A stretch of DNA of 45,462 nt from Rhypophila decipiens (taxonomy: Eukaryota; Ascomycota; Sordariomycetes; Sordariales; Naviculisporaceae), in NCBI GenBank assembly GCA_033297075.1, contig MU858296.1:1-45462 (forward strand), in the 5' to 3' direction. Position numbers and translations under genes: made by a program. Below the pieces are notes generated by a model. The model made no database searches, was not told the DNA's origin, and worked only from the letters and a program-made list of their open reading frames with translations. The number at the start of each line of letters is the position of its first letter. Within the stretch, counting starts at the first letter, position 1. Positions 1-10,265 of this stretch are shown here, in pieces.

Positions 1-313
1 GGTTGAGCGTCTCTTTCTAGCCCCAAAATGGTTAGCGGGTAGCAGACCAAAAGTCTCTACAGCGTAAGATATACGTTCTGCAACGACTGCCTCCAAAATT
101 GTTTTATGATGCAGTGCAGAACTTGTATGGTCACATTGAACTAGCTACAATTGGACTAGCGCCCCAGCTACGCTATCATTTGAATTTGATTAGCTAAGAT
201 AATTCCCAAACCCAGAAGGATTCTGACCACCACGCAACGCGCAACAAGACGGACGACGACGATTATTCCCCGAAGGCCGACCAGTTTTGCAACAACCATC
301 TCATCATTCCACC
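1..313. other. Left-edge upstream region, no gene seen
   Basis: I see no coding potential here. The stretch is AT-richer than the genes and precedes the F-box/ankyrin gene, so it presumably holds that gene's promoter and 5' leader. No clear TATA box or repeat was recognised. Confidence 0.5.
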
Positions 314-2147
314 ATGGCTGAATCCGACGCTTCAACGTCCAACCCGGGGTTCCCTATCATGATGTTCCCCCCCGAGATTGTACACCGAATCTTGTTTTTC
401 TCGGTCATGGGCCGCGAACTGGAGAGGGCAATGCGACTGAGACTCGTCAGCAGTATGCAGTACCCCCATTCCAAGATCGATGTCGGTCACCGGCCGGCTG
501 TTGCACGGGCCCGAGCTCGGGGTCATATACTTACTGGTGGCTTGCTCAGAATATTTCGACGCCGAGGTTGTACGAATCGTTGAGGTTTATATGCACAGTG
601 GAAGCGCCTCCGAAGACTATCACCATATAAACCAACACTTGCCCGGTTATCACGACCACGCCGGATGGCGGCTCTTGAGAGTGGGAAGACATAGGCAGCC
701 CGGGAGCCTGTGGCACAGGGCCCATGTAAACGCGGCGCGTCGAGGAACGTATTGTAATATCTACGACGAGGGGCCACGTTCACAGAGAATGCTCATCAAG
801 TTACAAGAGGTCAGCAAAAGATATGGTGCGGAAACGGGAGCCGGCTACGAGGAAACACTAGAAAGGCTCTGCTGGGTTAGCCTGGAATGCGGAGCTTGGG
901 AGGACGAGGGCCCCGGGCCCAACAATTCCGGGCAGTGTGCGTACCAGGTCGCCGACCCCCCGGGCTCCAAACCCAACGACATAGATTTCAGAGGGTGGAA
1001 AGAAATCGCCCCGGATCACACGCCAGAGCTAGACCTTCTCTCTGCAGCGGCATACCTGGGCAACATATCTCTGGTCCGAAAGTTGCTGCAAGGTGGGAGC
1101 CTCAACCCTTCCGAGGGCACCGAAATCTTGGATTCGCCCATGTCCTTTGCCGCCTTGGGTGAGCATGTCGACATCCTGCTCCTCCTCCAGGAACACCAGG
1201 TTGAATATCGAGATTTGGACAGCGACCCGCCGCGGAATGCAGCAGATCATCCTTGTGCGGCTACCTTTGAGTGGGAAGGAAAGGCTGACCCCGGGGCAAT
1301 TGTCAACGCCGCCTATAAGGGAAACCTCGAATTACTTCGGTTGGCTATCTGGCCGCCTTCCCGAAGCGACCAGGAGAACACAAATTCCTATCTCGGGCAA
1401 ATATTCGGTTGTGTTGACGGGCGATCAAAGGCATACAAGTGCCTCATGGCTGCTAAATACATGACGGGCGATTGGGAGGTTTATCGGTTCCTCGCTGCTT
1501 TCCTCGGCCACTACGATAAGGTCCTGGAGTTGGAGCACTTTGACTCGCATCTCAAGAATACTTACATGGCCGGTCGTGAGCTTGCCAGCAGGCTTGAGGA
1601 CGACTATGCGAGGCAAACTGTCGACAACAACATGCGACTCAAGCTTGCCAAGGGACACGATGACCTCGATTACCACTGTGTATATGGGCACGTTGACATA
1701 GTACGCGGTTTTTTCGACGACGGCCTGGATCCAAAGGACGAGTCTTTAACCTTTAGCCTCTATGGAACAGATGACGACAAGGAAGACATGTTGGATTTGC
1801 TTGTAGAGCGTGGAATATCTTTTGACTGGTCCGGATACCGCGACTGTGTCGTCAAAAACGCCCAAAGCGGAAGATTTAGCATGGTCAAGAAGCTTGTGCA
1901 AGTATGTAAGAATTTGAACGAATTGGACCTGGAAAAGACATTGGTGGCTGCAATGGAACAAGAACACCTGGCCATGGAGATGTTTTTGCTCCAGCCCCAT
2001 GTTTTGGCCAAGTTCGGAGTCGTGGACTTGGAAGCCGCTGAAAAAATCCGTGCAAGGGCCGCCTCTGAGACTGCCGACTATTTGGAATATCAGGCCGGGT
2101 TTTCGTTTGGAGATTCACAGCTCGTTTCTGGCCCAGATGGCTGGTAA
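314..2147 (+). CDS. F-box / ankyrin-repeat protein
   Basis: Predicted 578-aa protein from two exons, 314-452 and 550-2147. The 97-nt intron (453-549) begins GTATGC and ends CTCAG. Splicing joins an N-terminal F-box-like segment (about residues 14-50: PPEIVHRIL, then RLRLVSKYFDAEV across the junction) to a long second exon. The join restores the usual RLVSK-x-F ending of the motif, which supports this splice. Exon 2 carries degenerate ankyrin-like helices at about residues 206-277 (LLSAAAYLGNISLVRKLL and AALGEHVDILLLL), 295-313 (AAYKGNLELLRLA) and 422-443 (CVYGHVDIVRGFF). Such proteins are common, highly variable mould paralogues. The F-box suggests an SCF ubiquitin-ligase adaptor in which the repeats bind the target, but no substrate can be inferred. 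I preferred the ATG at 314 (MAESD) over the one at 287, which adds nine residues. Confidence 0.8.
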
Positions 2148-3222
2148 GAGTTTCAAGCCCAGATGGTAAGAGGTTAAGATAAGAAATCCTCTCATTATAC
2201 TTCCAAGGATTACTGAGCATTACTTTGAGGAGACTATGGTACTGTGTCTGGCTGTGGACGTTTTGTTGAGGATTGCCGCGTGGGCCTAGGTACGGGTTAC
2301 AACAGTATAAAACAGATAAGATTTACTTCAAGGTACTTGTAAGGAACCTTTTCGAATTCGCAAGTAACTGGAATAACCCGTGTACCCCCAGCTACAATAA
2401 AGTCCATCACCCTCCCAATCATTGCCGTCCTCCTCAAATGGCATCTTACGCCTTCTTAATGAACATGGAAAGCTTGTACTAACGGCAGATAAACTTGGGA
2501 GGAGGTTGCTCGATGTGTTGGGATCATGATGGTGGTCACGGTGGTCTGGGAAAGATCGACGAGTGCTGATGACATCAGCGGATGATGGGGGTGCGGGACA
2601 TGCCACTACTGAAGGGATGCACCCTGGGGCCGATCACGGTCAGGCGGGCGCGTGAATGCCCCCAATCCCGCCGTCATGATTCATCCTTGCCATTCGGCAG
2701 ACATTTCCGAGCCGGTAGTCAGCGCCGATCCGAGCGGCCTTGGGATTGCCCTGCAACTGCCAAATTGGTCAAACCAAGACGAGAGAAGTTAGCCAAATTT
2801 TTGCCCAGACCCAAAATAGGGAGGATTCACCAAGTCAACCATTCAGCGCCCCTGCCCCAAAGACATGTCTCGGCGCACCTCCATCTTTTATTTTATTTTT
2901 TGCAGACGGATGGTGATGTTTTGGGGCTCTTTGACATCCTTTCAGCACCTGCGGGATTCCACGCTAGAACCAACGCGGCGGTCGGGCAGGGAGATGGATG
3001 TCGGTCTGGCTGGAGGTCAATGCAGCATCACGTCACAGACTGTACCCATCAGTGCAATGAGTTTATGAACTAAAGGACGGTCGCTGTCGGTTGAGAAAGG
3101 AGACAATAAAGGCAATGTTAAACCAGCAATTTGCAAAAAGAGGCGGAATGCACATGTCAATTACTTCTTGCCTACTTTGACAGATTCAATACCCAAGAAT
3201 TCTTACAAGTCCATTCGGGGCC
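2148..3222. other. Intergenic, about 1.1 kb, nothing recognised
   Basis: Only short open frames without family resemblance or plausible splice partners are seen. The stretch lies between the F-box gene's 3' end and the aquaporin gene, so it should hold the aquaporin promoter. A pyrimidine/T-rich patch near 2885-2900 is the only compositional feature I noticed. Confidence 0.5.
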
Positions 3223-4148
3223 ATGCCAAAACACAAGAAAAGCCAGGCCGGATGCTGGTGTCCAGGCCAAGACGGCAACGACCAGATGCGGCCACCTCAT
3301 CTTTCGACCATGCAAAAACATCTCGTCGCGACGGCAGGCGAGTTTGTCGGCACCTTTCTCTTCCTCTACTTCAGCTATGCCGGAAACCTCATGGCCGCCA
3401 GCAGGGCCTCGGCCATGGCACCGGCGTCGGTAGGCGGGGGCATGAGCAGTGAGACCGTCATCTTCATAGCGCTGGCCTACAGCTTTTCACTCTTGGTCAA
3501 CGTCTGGGCCTTTTACCGCATCAGTGGCGGCCTGTTCAACCCGGCAGTGAGTCGGTCCATTGACCATGACCATTCTCCTCCTCTGTGCAAAAAACTGGGG
3601 CGGCTAACTTGTGTCATCGACCCCAGATAACACTGGCTTTGTGTCTATCCAACCAGCTTCCATGGACACGCGGAATACTGTTTATTCCTACGCAGCTCAT
3701 TGCCAGTCTCTGCGCTGGCGGTCTCGTCTCGGCCATGTTCCCGATTCCCATCTCGGAGGCGAATTCGGTCCTGGGCGGGGGTACCTCGATCGCTCAGGGG
3801 CTGTTCATGGAGATGTTCTTTACGGCTCTTCTCACCTTTGTGGTGCTCATGCTAGCGGTGGAAAAGTCCAAGGATACCTTCCTCGCCCCCATCGGCATCG
3901 GGCTGGCTCTGTTTGTCGCCATGATTGCGGGCACAGCATATACTGGAGCTTCGCTGAACCCGGCCAGGAGTCTAGGCTGCGCCGTTGCCGCCAGAGCATT
4001 TCCGGGATACCACTGGATTTATTGGCTCGGCCCCGTGCTCGGCGCCTTGCTTGCCTCTGCCCTTTACTGGTTGGCCAAGTACCTTCACTATGACCAAGCC
4101 AATCCGGGGCAGGATGCCGAGTGTCCCGAGGATGTTCCAAGTGCCTGA
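3223..4148 (+). CDS. Aquaporin / aquaglyceroporin (MIP family)
   Basis: Membrane channel for water or small neutral solutes. Two exons, 3223-3546 and 3627-4148, with an 80-nt intron (GTGAGT...CCCAG), give 281 aa. The intron falls inside the first pore loop: NPA at the end of exon 1 continues as ITLAL in exon 2. The second pore motif, GASLNPARSLG, is intact. The N-terminal helix reads LVATAGEFVGTFLFLYF, and six hydrophobic segments can be traced. The acidic, non-membrane tail (about 20 residues) ends QDAECPEDVPSA. The true start could be the ATG at 3310 (MQKHLVAT), but fungal relatives carry a cytosolic extension before that helix, so I keep the upstream start at 3223. Substrate preference (water versus glycerol) cannot be read reliably. 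Confidence 0.88.
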
Positions 4149-4672
4149 GAGAAGTTTGGGAAGTTGGACAATATGAAGCCCTAGAATGATGTATAGGCTC
4201 CAGAGTCTAATACTTGACAGGTGGTTAATTGTGGCGAGTCGATACGGTTTATGAGTTCTGAATTCATGTAATAGCGATCATGAGCACGATGTAGTGGAAA
4301 ATGGAAAAGCAGTCAGACCAGGGGACCAGAAGTTCATATCATATATGTAGCGGTAAATCGGTAATCAAGCCTCGTCATCGTTCGAGTTTCTTTTCTCGGC
4401 AAGCCTGCAGACAAGGTGTCACCGCTTCCCCAACTTGGTGCGCATATCCCAATAGTCTGGTTCTAGACTCTATCATGGTGTGATTATGGCTTGCCAACTG
4501 ATGTTAGCGCCAGAATCCTATCAGTTCTGCGGTGCGCAATGCGGCTTGGCATAGAAGCATCCCAAGTATATAAGGTAGTTCTACGGCACAATGACCAGCA
4601 ACACTGGCAGAGTACAACTTGCATCTGTGCATTTCTGTTCGTACTACTCCACACTCTGAGTCGACTTTCGAA
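4149..4672. other. Intergenic, promoter of the DUF302-like gene
   Basis: No gene is seen. The right part holds a TATA-like element about 100 nt before the next start codon, followed by a pyrimidine-containing leader. Confidence 0.5.
4567..4573 (+). promoter_or_regulatory. TATA-box candidate for the DUF302-like gene
   Basis: TATATAA lies 100 nt upstream of the ATG at 4673, a usual distance for a fungal TATA box. It is judged on sequence and position alone. Confidence 0.45.
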
Positions 4673-5361
4673 ATGCATCTCCGGACCTTTCTCACTTCTA
4701 TTGTGCTCACCGCTGCAGCCATCACGGCCGCGCACGAACGTCAGCATCATGATTTCAATCCAATCTCGGACCAGAACAAGGTCCTCAGCTCGCGCACCAT
4801 TGCGTCCAAACGAACATTCGAAGCAACACAGGCCGCCCTCGAGGCAGCTATCCCGATGATAAACACAACTGGCATCGACCTCCTGCGCGAGGGGAAATAT
4901 GCCGAGGCTGCTGCTGCCTTCAGGGCCTTGCCTGCTCTCAGCAGGTTCATTCCCACCCGCGACATGGGTCGATTGGTCGACTACTACTGGAACGACACGT
5001 ACCCAAACGTACCGAGAAACAAGGCAGTCCAGTGGGAGATTGGGAATCCGTACACGGCTAGCAAGCTGGTAGGCCAGGCAATTGAGACTGCTGTAAGTCT
5101 CGTCCCTCCTCCAGTCTCTGTTCCATTCGATGGCTGAAACAGAATGTCATATAGCTCTACGCTCCCATCAGGGTCATCCTGATACAGGAGTGGCCAAGCG
5201 ATACGCCAATGTTCTTTTTCGATCGCCCTGTCAGCCTTTTCGGCCACTTGAAGAGCAACAAGAGTCGGGCTGTTGTCCAAGGCCTGGATGACCAGCTCAA
5301 CCAACTCCTTTTGTTTGCAGGAGGGTGGCCATCTCGTTGGCCGGTTCCCGCAATGCCATAG
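4673..5361 (+). CDS. Secreted DUF302-like protein
   Basis: Exons 4673-5092 and 5155-5361 with a 62-nt intron (GTAAGT...ATATAG) give 208 aa. The start at 4673 yields a clear signal peptide (MHLRTFLTSIVLTAAAITA, cleavage likely near residue 19-21); the in-frame ATG at 4619 would bury it. The middle is helical and includes LLREGKYAEAAAAFRALP. Exon 2 (residues 141-208) reads YAPIRVILIQEW...MFFFDRPVSLFGHLKSN...LDDQLNQLL. This resembles the DUF302 core: a 'P-[IL]-R-[IV]' strand, a strand ending 'DRP-x-SLF', then a helix. DUF302 proteins are small domains of unknown biochemical role in bacteria and fungi. The candidate N-glycosylation site NDTY supports secretion. The family call is tentative, but that this is a real spliced gene is likely because the frame stays open across a canonical intron. 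Confidence 0.65.
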
Positions 5362-6090
5362 CTTTGAGTGTCGGTTAGGTTAGTTTCCCGCTTTTCTGAA
5401 CTGCTATTGTTGCGTCGGTATCCATCGGAAACACTTGGTTTGCCTGGAGGTTGGCATGGGATGGTTGTTCTCCGGTATCCGGCGGTGATACAGAGTATGT
5501 ATTGTTCAAGTCGAGACATCATTACTTGGTACATACCCGAAATGTGCAACCTCATCCCACTCTGTATATGGTGCACGTGATACTGCTCACACGAGGCAAG
5601 GGGCTATCTTGCCCTCAAAGGGGACTTGGGAGTGGAACATGTCTCACACTCTATTGCCGACCATGTTTCATGTCACTATTACCGCCGGGCGGGAGACGGA
5701 CACCGTACAGAGTACACTGCCGCCACTCGGGAGCTCGATGATTTCTGTGGATACATGTTGGAGGGCCGGGCGTACGCCATGCTGTGTTCCCACAATCACG
5801 AAAATCGGCCTGTAGAGTGTGCATGATGTTAAGCTTCGAATATTGGCTTGGCTTGCGCCTCAGGAAACAGACGTGGTCATTACTGCTACCAGGTGTGTCA
5901 TGGTAAGTATTCCAATACTACTGGATTCAACAACAACATAAAGGTAGCTACAACCCCTCGAGGCCTGTCGCTGGCAAAGTCCGAGACTTAGCATAGCTTC
6001 GGAAAGAGTTCGGAAAACTCCCTTTCCATCAACATAATCATTCCATCAGCTAAACAACTGCCGCCTCTCCCAGGACCAGCCCGTCTCGGA
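5362..6090. other. Intergenic, nothing recognised
   Basis: Open frames here are short, overlap in several phases and show no family similarity. The region should contain the 3' end of the DUF302-like gene and the promoter of the permease gene. Confidence 0.5.
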
Positions 6091-7861
6091 ATGGCTTCGT
6101 CCCTTGGCCTGGTTGATACCAAGAAGGAAGAGGAGGGTCCTGGTCCCCATGTTCAAGTTGACAACGGGACGTCATTCGCCGACGTCGGTGCTGACACCGT
6201 GACGCCGGTGCAGCAGTGGTCTCCAGACGAAGAGAGAAAGCTGGTCAGAAAATTGGACTTGACCTTGATCCCTGGCCTCTGGATCCTCCAGGTTCTTTCG
6301 CACCTGGACCGAAGCAAGTAAGTCCAACCCGAGTTGGTTCCAAGGTCGAACTCTGGTCGATCTGGTCTGACATGACTAGTATTGGAAATGCGAGAATCGC
6401 CGGCATGTCGACGGATCTCGACCTTTCTTCGTCTCAGTTCAGCATGATCATCGTTGTCTTTTACAGTGGGTACCGAAGGTATCCTCTTAACTGGAGCATC
6501 TTGATGGTATTGACATGGTTGGACAGTTTCCTATATTCCCGCCAGCCCCCTGGGTAATATGCTCGTGGTCCGCACCCGACCATCAATACTCTTGCCGTTC
6601 CTGGTGGTAAGCTGGGGCATCATCACCTGCGGACAGGGCCTGGCCAAAACATACCCGCAGCTGATTGTGCTCCGAGTGCTCATGGGCGCACTGGAAACGT
6701 CTCTCCAGCCAGCATGTATCATGCTGCTTTCGTCGTGGTATCGCCCGAGCGAACAGGCCAAGAGGGCAGTGGCCTATACGTCGTCCACCTTCTTTGGGGG
6801 CGCTTTTGGAGGACTCTTGGCAGGAGCCATCACGGGCAATCTCGAGGGTGCCCGGGGAATCCGTGGGTGGAAGTGGCTTTTCCTCATTGAGGGAGTCATC
6901 ACCATCTTTCTGGGCTTGATTTCCATCTTTCTAATCCCTGATTTCCCCGAGAATTCCCGGCGATTCGACGCGAGTGAGTGCCAGATAGCCACGCTCAGAA
7001 TGAAGCAGGCGGGTGTCACGGGCTACTGTGGAAAGGCGCTTGGCGGAAAGAAGATGAGCAAGGTCGAGTCGGTCCTTGTGGTTCTTTGCGATTGGAGGGT
7101 GTGGGCAATCACGTTTGGTACAATGGTAAGACTTCACTGTAGCTGGCTTCTTGCAATCCTTGGTCACATATTTACTCAGCCATGGCTCGCAGGTTCTGGG
7201 ATGTTCGTATGTCCTTCCATATTTCTACCCAACTCTGGTGAAAGGCATGGGCTATAGTAACCCGGTGACGGCGCAATACATGACGGTACGTACAGATCCG
7301 TTCGTCCCAGTTACTTTATTGAAACCGTGGAAATAAGCTGACTTAACAAATTTGCCCGAGGCGTCATAGGTGCCTATATGGATAGTTGCACTTGTGTGGT
7401 CCATTGGCATCTGCATCATGGCCGACCGAATGCACGCCAGTCGCGCACTCTTCATCTCAGTTTCGATGGGCTACGCCATGATCATGACGGTGGCTGTATG
7501 TTGTGTCTACGGCTATGTCGAGCGCTATGCCCTCCTTATCATCATGGCCACAGGAGTATGGTCGACGCTTCCAGTTGGGTCGTCCTTCGCGGCGACCACG
7601 TTCCGCGACATGGCACCCGAAGCCCGCGCCATCGCAGTCGCATGCACCAGTGCTGGCTCGCAGGTGGGCAACATCTATGGCGCCTATCTGTTCCCTGCTG
7701 AGGCCGGGCCCAAGTATCTGTTTGGTTTCGGGACCATCGCAGGGACGCAGTGTCTTGGCTCGCTCGTCTTTTTCTGTATATTCATTCTGCTTCGCCGCAG
7801 GGACGCCCATTCCAAGTCAGCTGCAGCTTGCGGAAGCCCGCCCACCATCAATAATGGATAG
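6091..7861 (+). CDS. MFS transporter, anion:cation symporter (Dal5/Tna1-like) type
   Basis: Twelve-helix plasma-membrane permease of the family that takes up allantoate, nicotinate, pantothenate or biotin. Five exons: 6091-6317, 6380-6465, 6527-7125, 7193-7285 and 7370-7861 (introns of 62, 61, 67 and 84 nt, all GT...AG), giving 498 aa. Family signatures are the pre-TM1 sequence (DEERKLVRKLDLTLIP), LDRSNIGNARIAGM across the first intron, NMLVVRTRPS after TM2, SWGIITCGQG in TM3, FYPTLVKGMGYSNPVTAQYM and DRMHASR. The second intron was chosen (donor GTGGGT at 6466) because it restores the usual spacing FYISY-x7-NM; other donors give a stop or shorten this loop. The substrate cannot be assigned. 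The gene lies next to the interrupted ene-reductase gene, but no functional link is evident. Confidence 0.85.
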
Positions 7862-8738
7862 CATGTTGCACAAGCATGTCCTGATAGCACCATCATACAC
7901 GCTCAAAGAGGGAAAGAGGATTGTATGGTCGGCCGCTTCGGCTGCCGCTAGATCCGGGGATGGGGGTTGAGGTATGCTTGAGAGTGTAGGAACACTGAAG
8001 GTTCCAAGGACAGTCATGGTCTGGGTGCGTATGAAACAGCCTTTGGTAAAATATTACTTCAGAACTCTTTTGATGATGGAAAGGTTCTGCTACGTATCTC
8101 TACTTGATTCCGAGCTCGAGTCCGAGATGGTGCAACTGTAAGCTTCGGCATGGTCTTAAGGCTCTGTCCAGACGCCTTTCAATCAAAGGACCGACCCGCG
8201 GAATTGGCCCCTCATTTGGTAATTAATTGACCAAAGAATCTGGAAACCTGTAAACACAAAGTCCTTACATTATCTTCATGTTTGAGCTGCAAAGGTAAAA
8301 GGGCGGCGTAAGGGCTTAGGAGCTGCACCCAGAGGAGGTGGACAACGACTCGGACCGGGGGAATACTCCAATCAGTCGGGCAATTCTCAACCAAGGTAGG
8401 TAGACAGTCAAACGTTGTGGCACATCGTGCCGGGTTCCTCGCCGCCGGGTCCTGTGTGGTGTTCCTGACAAGCTGCGTCGAGATTTTCCACCCCAAGGAG
8501 CTTATAAGCCAAATGGGGTTATCAAATCCGCTCAATAATATGCAGGCATGCCCCGTTGTAACATTGGAGGTTTCTCTCACAACTATCAGATACTTTAAGT
8601 TAGGTCCTATATCTTCTCCTCGCACACAGCTCCAAGTCATTCTCCATTTCTCTCAAATCCCCTACATCACCAGTCTTCGCTGTCTAACTCTGCGTTATTC
8701 ATTTTAAACACCCTTGATTGATCAAGAACAACGGAAAG
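7862..8738. other. Intergenic, nothing recognised
   Basis: No credible gene. The last 100 nt before 8739 are pyrimidine-rich (CTCCATTTCTCTC and similar), as expected of a fungal promoter/leader for the ene-reductase gene. Confidence 0.5.
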
Positions 8739-9455
8739 ATGTCCAAGCTTTTCCAACCCATCAGAGTCGGGGAGACGGAGTTGGGACATCGGGTGGTCAT
8801 GGCACCGCTCTCGAGGATGCGCGCCAACTACCATGTTACATTGCCCATGGTGAAAGGTACCTATCTATGAGAGAGCTCCTCTCCCGTTGTCAAGATTGTT
8901 AGCTGACTCTGGGACATAGAATACTATGTGCAACGCTGCTCGACGCCTGGCACCTTGATCATCAGTGAGGCTACGGCGATATCACCTGGGGCGGGAGCTT
9001 ATCGGTATTCGCCTGGTATCTGGTCGCCCGAGCAAACGTCGGCCTGCAAGGAGATTACCGATGCCGTTCACGCCAACGGCTGCAAGATGTACTGCCAGCT
9101 GTGGCACCTCGGTCGGTCAGGACAGTCCGATACGCTGGCCATGTTCGGAAGAAAGCTCAAGGCACCTAGCGCAATCCGGATCGAGTCGGACTTTGGGGAG
9201 TTCCAAGTGCCCGAAGAGCTCAACGAGCAAGAGATATGGGAGACGATTGCAGAATATGCTCGCGCAGCTCGTAACGCTGTGGAAAATGCTGGCTTCGACG
9301 GGGTCGAGATCCATGGTGCGAATGGGTATTTGCCTGACCAGTTCCTCCAAGACGTGTCCAACAAGAGAAGCGACAGCTGGGGAGGCAGCGTCGAGAACCG
9401 TTCCAGGCTTCACATCGAGGTCACCAAGGCCGTCGTCGAAGCTATCGGACCGCAG

Positions 9456-9463
9456 CGCACAGG
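9456..9463. repeat. Left target-site duplication of the hAT-like element
   Basis: CGCACAGG, identical to the copy at 9822-9829. It lies in the ene-reductase coding sequence (codons for Arg-Thr-Gly). Confidence 0.9.
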
Positions 9464-9485
9464 CAGGGTTCCGAACAAGCCAAGT
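9464..9485 (+). repeat. Left terminal inverted repeat
   Basis: CAGGGTTCCGAA, one mismatching base, then AAGCCAAGT. It pairs with 9800-9821 on the opposite strand. Confidence 0.88.
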
Positions 9486-9799
9486 TTCTGGAAGCCAAGG
9501 CAAATCAACTGAATACAATCCAATCTAAAGAGGCCGAAAATACTGTCAAGCCAAGTCAATCTAGCTGTAGCACTTGACTTGGACTACTTGGATTACCTGA
9601 ACTGGTGGAATCCCTATATATAACCCTAACCCTATACTAACTCTTACCCCCTAAAACTGGGAATAGCTTCATTTTTCTACTGTTTGTCTAGCCATTCAAG
9701 TTCCTCAAGTAGTTCAATTCAATTAAATTGAACTATTTCTCAAGTCAATTTGGCCTATATTAGTTCAATTCAAGCCAAAAGGGGGTTCAAATTGACTTG

Positions 9800-9821
9800 A
9801 CTTGGCTTCTTCGGAACCCTG
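9800..9821 (-). repeat. Right terminal inverted repeat
   Basis: Reverse complement of the left end with 21 of 22 bases matching. Confidence 0.88.
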
Positions 9822-9829
9822 CGCACAGG
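9822..9829. repeat. Right target-site duplication of the hAT-like element
   Basis: CGCACAGG, the second copy. Removing the element and this copy rejoins the ene-reductase frame. Confidence 0.9.
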
Positions 9830-10265
9830 CATCAGGCTGAGTCCACACAGCGAGTTTCTCTCCATGGGCATGAAGAACCCCATGCCTCAGTTCTCTCACG
9901 TGGTCAGCGAACTGAAGCAAATGGGTCTCTCCTATTTACACTTGGTCGAGTGGCGTATCAGCGGACACAGCGACACCGATGTTCGGCCTGGCAACACCAA
10001 CGATCCTCTGATTGAGATCTGGAACAATACCAGTCCCGTCATCCTCGCTGGCTCCTTTACTCCGGCTTCGGCTCGTGAGGCGGTGGACAAGATGTACAAG
10101 GACTCGGATGTCATGATTGCCTTTGGGCGCCATTTCATTGCGAATCCTGATTTTGTATATCGCCTCGAGGCCGAACTGCCCCTAAACAAGTATGACAGAC
10201 CGACATTTTACCTACCTTTGAGTGAGAAGGGATATCTCGATTATCCTGTCTGGCAAGGGACTTGA

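Larger units (their letters stand above)
9464..9821. mobile_element. Non-autonomous hAT-like MITE, 358 bp
   Basis: The ends are inverted repeats: CAGGGTTCCGAA starts at 9464 and its complement TTCGGAACCCTG ends at 9821. The match extends to 22 bp with one mismatch at position 13. The element is flanked by a perfect 8-bp duplication, CGCACAGG. An 8-bp duplication and termini starting CAGGG are hallmarks of the hAT superfamily. There is no transposase frame, so it must rely on a transposase elsewhere. The interior is AT-rich compared with the host gene and carries several copies of TTGACTTG/CAAGTCAA-like words near both ends, the usual form of hAT subterminal transposase-binding sites. Confidence 0.88.
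8739..10265 (+). pseudogene. Old Yellow Enzyme-type ene-reductase, split by a hAT-like element
   Basis: FMN-dependent NADPH dehydrogenase/ene-reductase family. Exon 1 is 8739-8856; a 63-nt intron (8857-8919) precedes exon 2. The N-terminus MSKLFQPIRVG, the MAPLSRMRA loop, the catalytic His/Asn/Tyr motif HGANGYL-x-DQFLQD and the GGSVENRSR motif are all present. At 9463 the frame enters a 358-bp mobile element and stops at 9510-9512, giving a product of about 236 aa whose last ~15 residues are element-encoded. The rest of the barrel resumes at 9830 (RLSPHSEF, then HLVEWR, LAGSF, IAFGRHFIANPD) and ends at 10265. Element plus one target copy is 366 bp, a multiple of three. Both halves therefore stay in the same frame, and the uninterrupted gene would encode 365 aa, a normal family length. 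I see no other lesion, so the insertion looks recent. A functional message would need the element spliced out, and no good splice pair is visible. Confidence 0.88.

Noticed and set aside
2582..3073. A 163-codon frame upstream of the aquaporin gene.
   Set aside because: Composition is random-looking, rich in Arg/His/Pro, with no domain and no supporting neighbour.
9600..9640. Interstitial telomere repeat.
   Set aside because: Only two CCCTAA units are present, inside a MITE, which is too short to call a telomeric tract.
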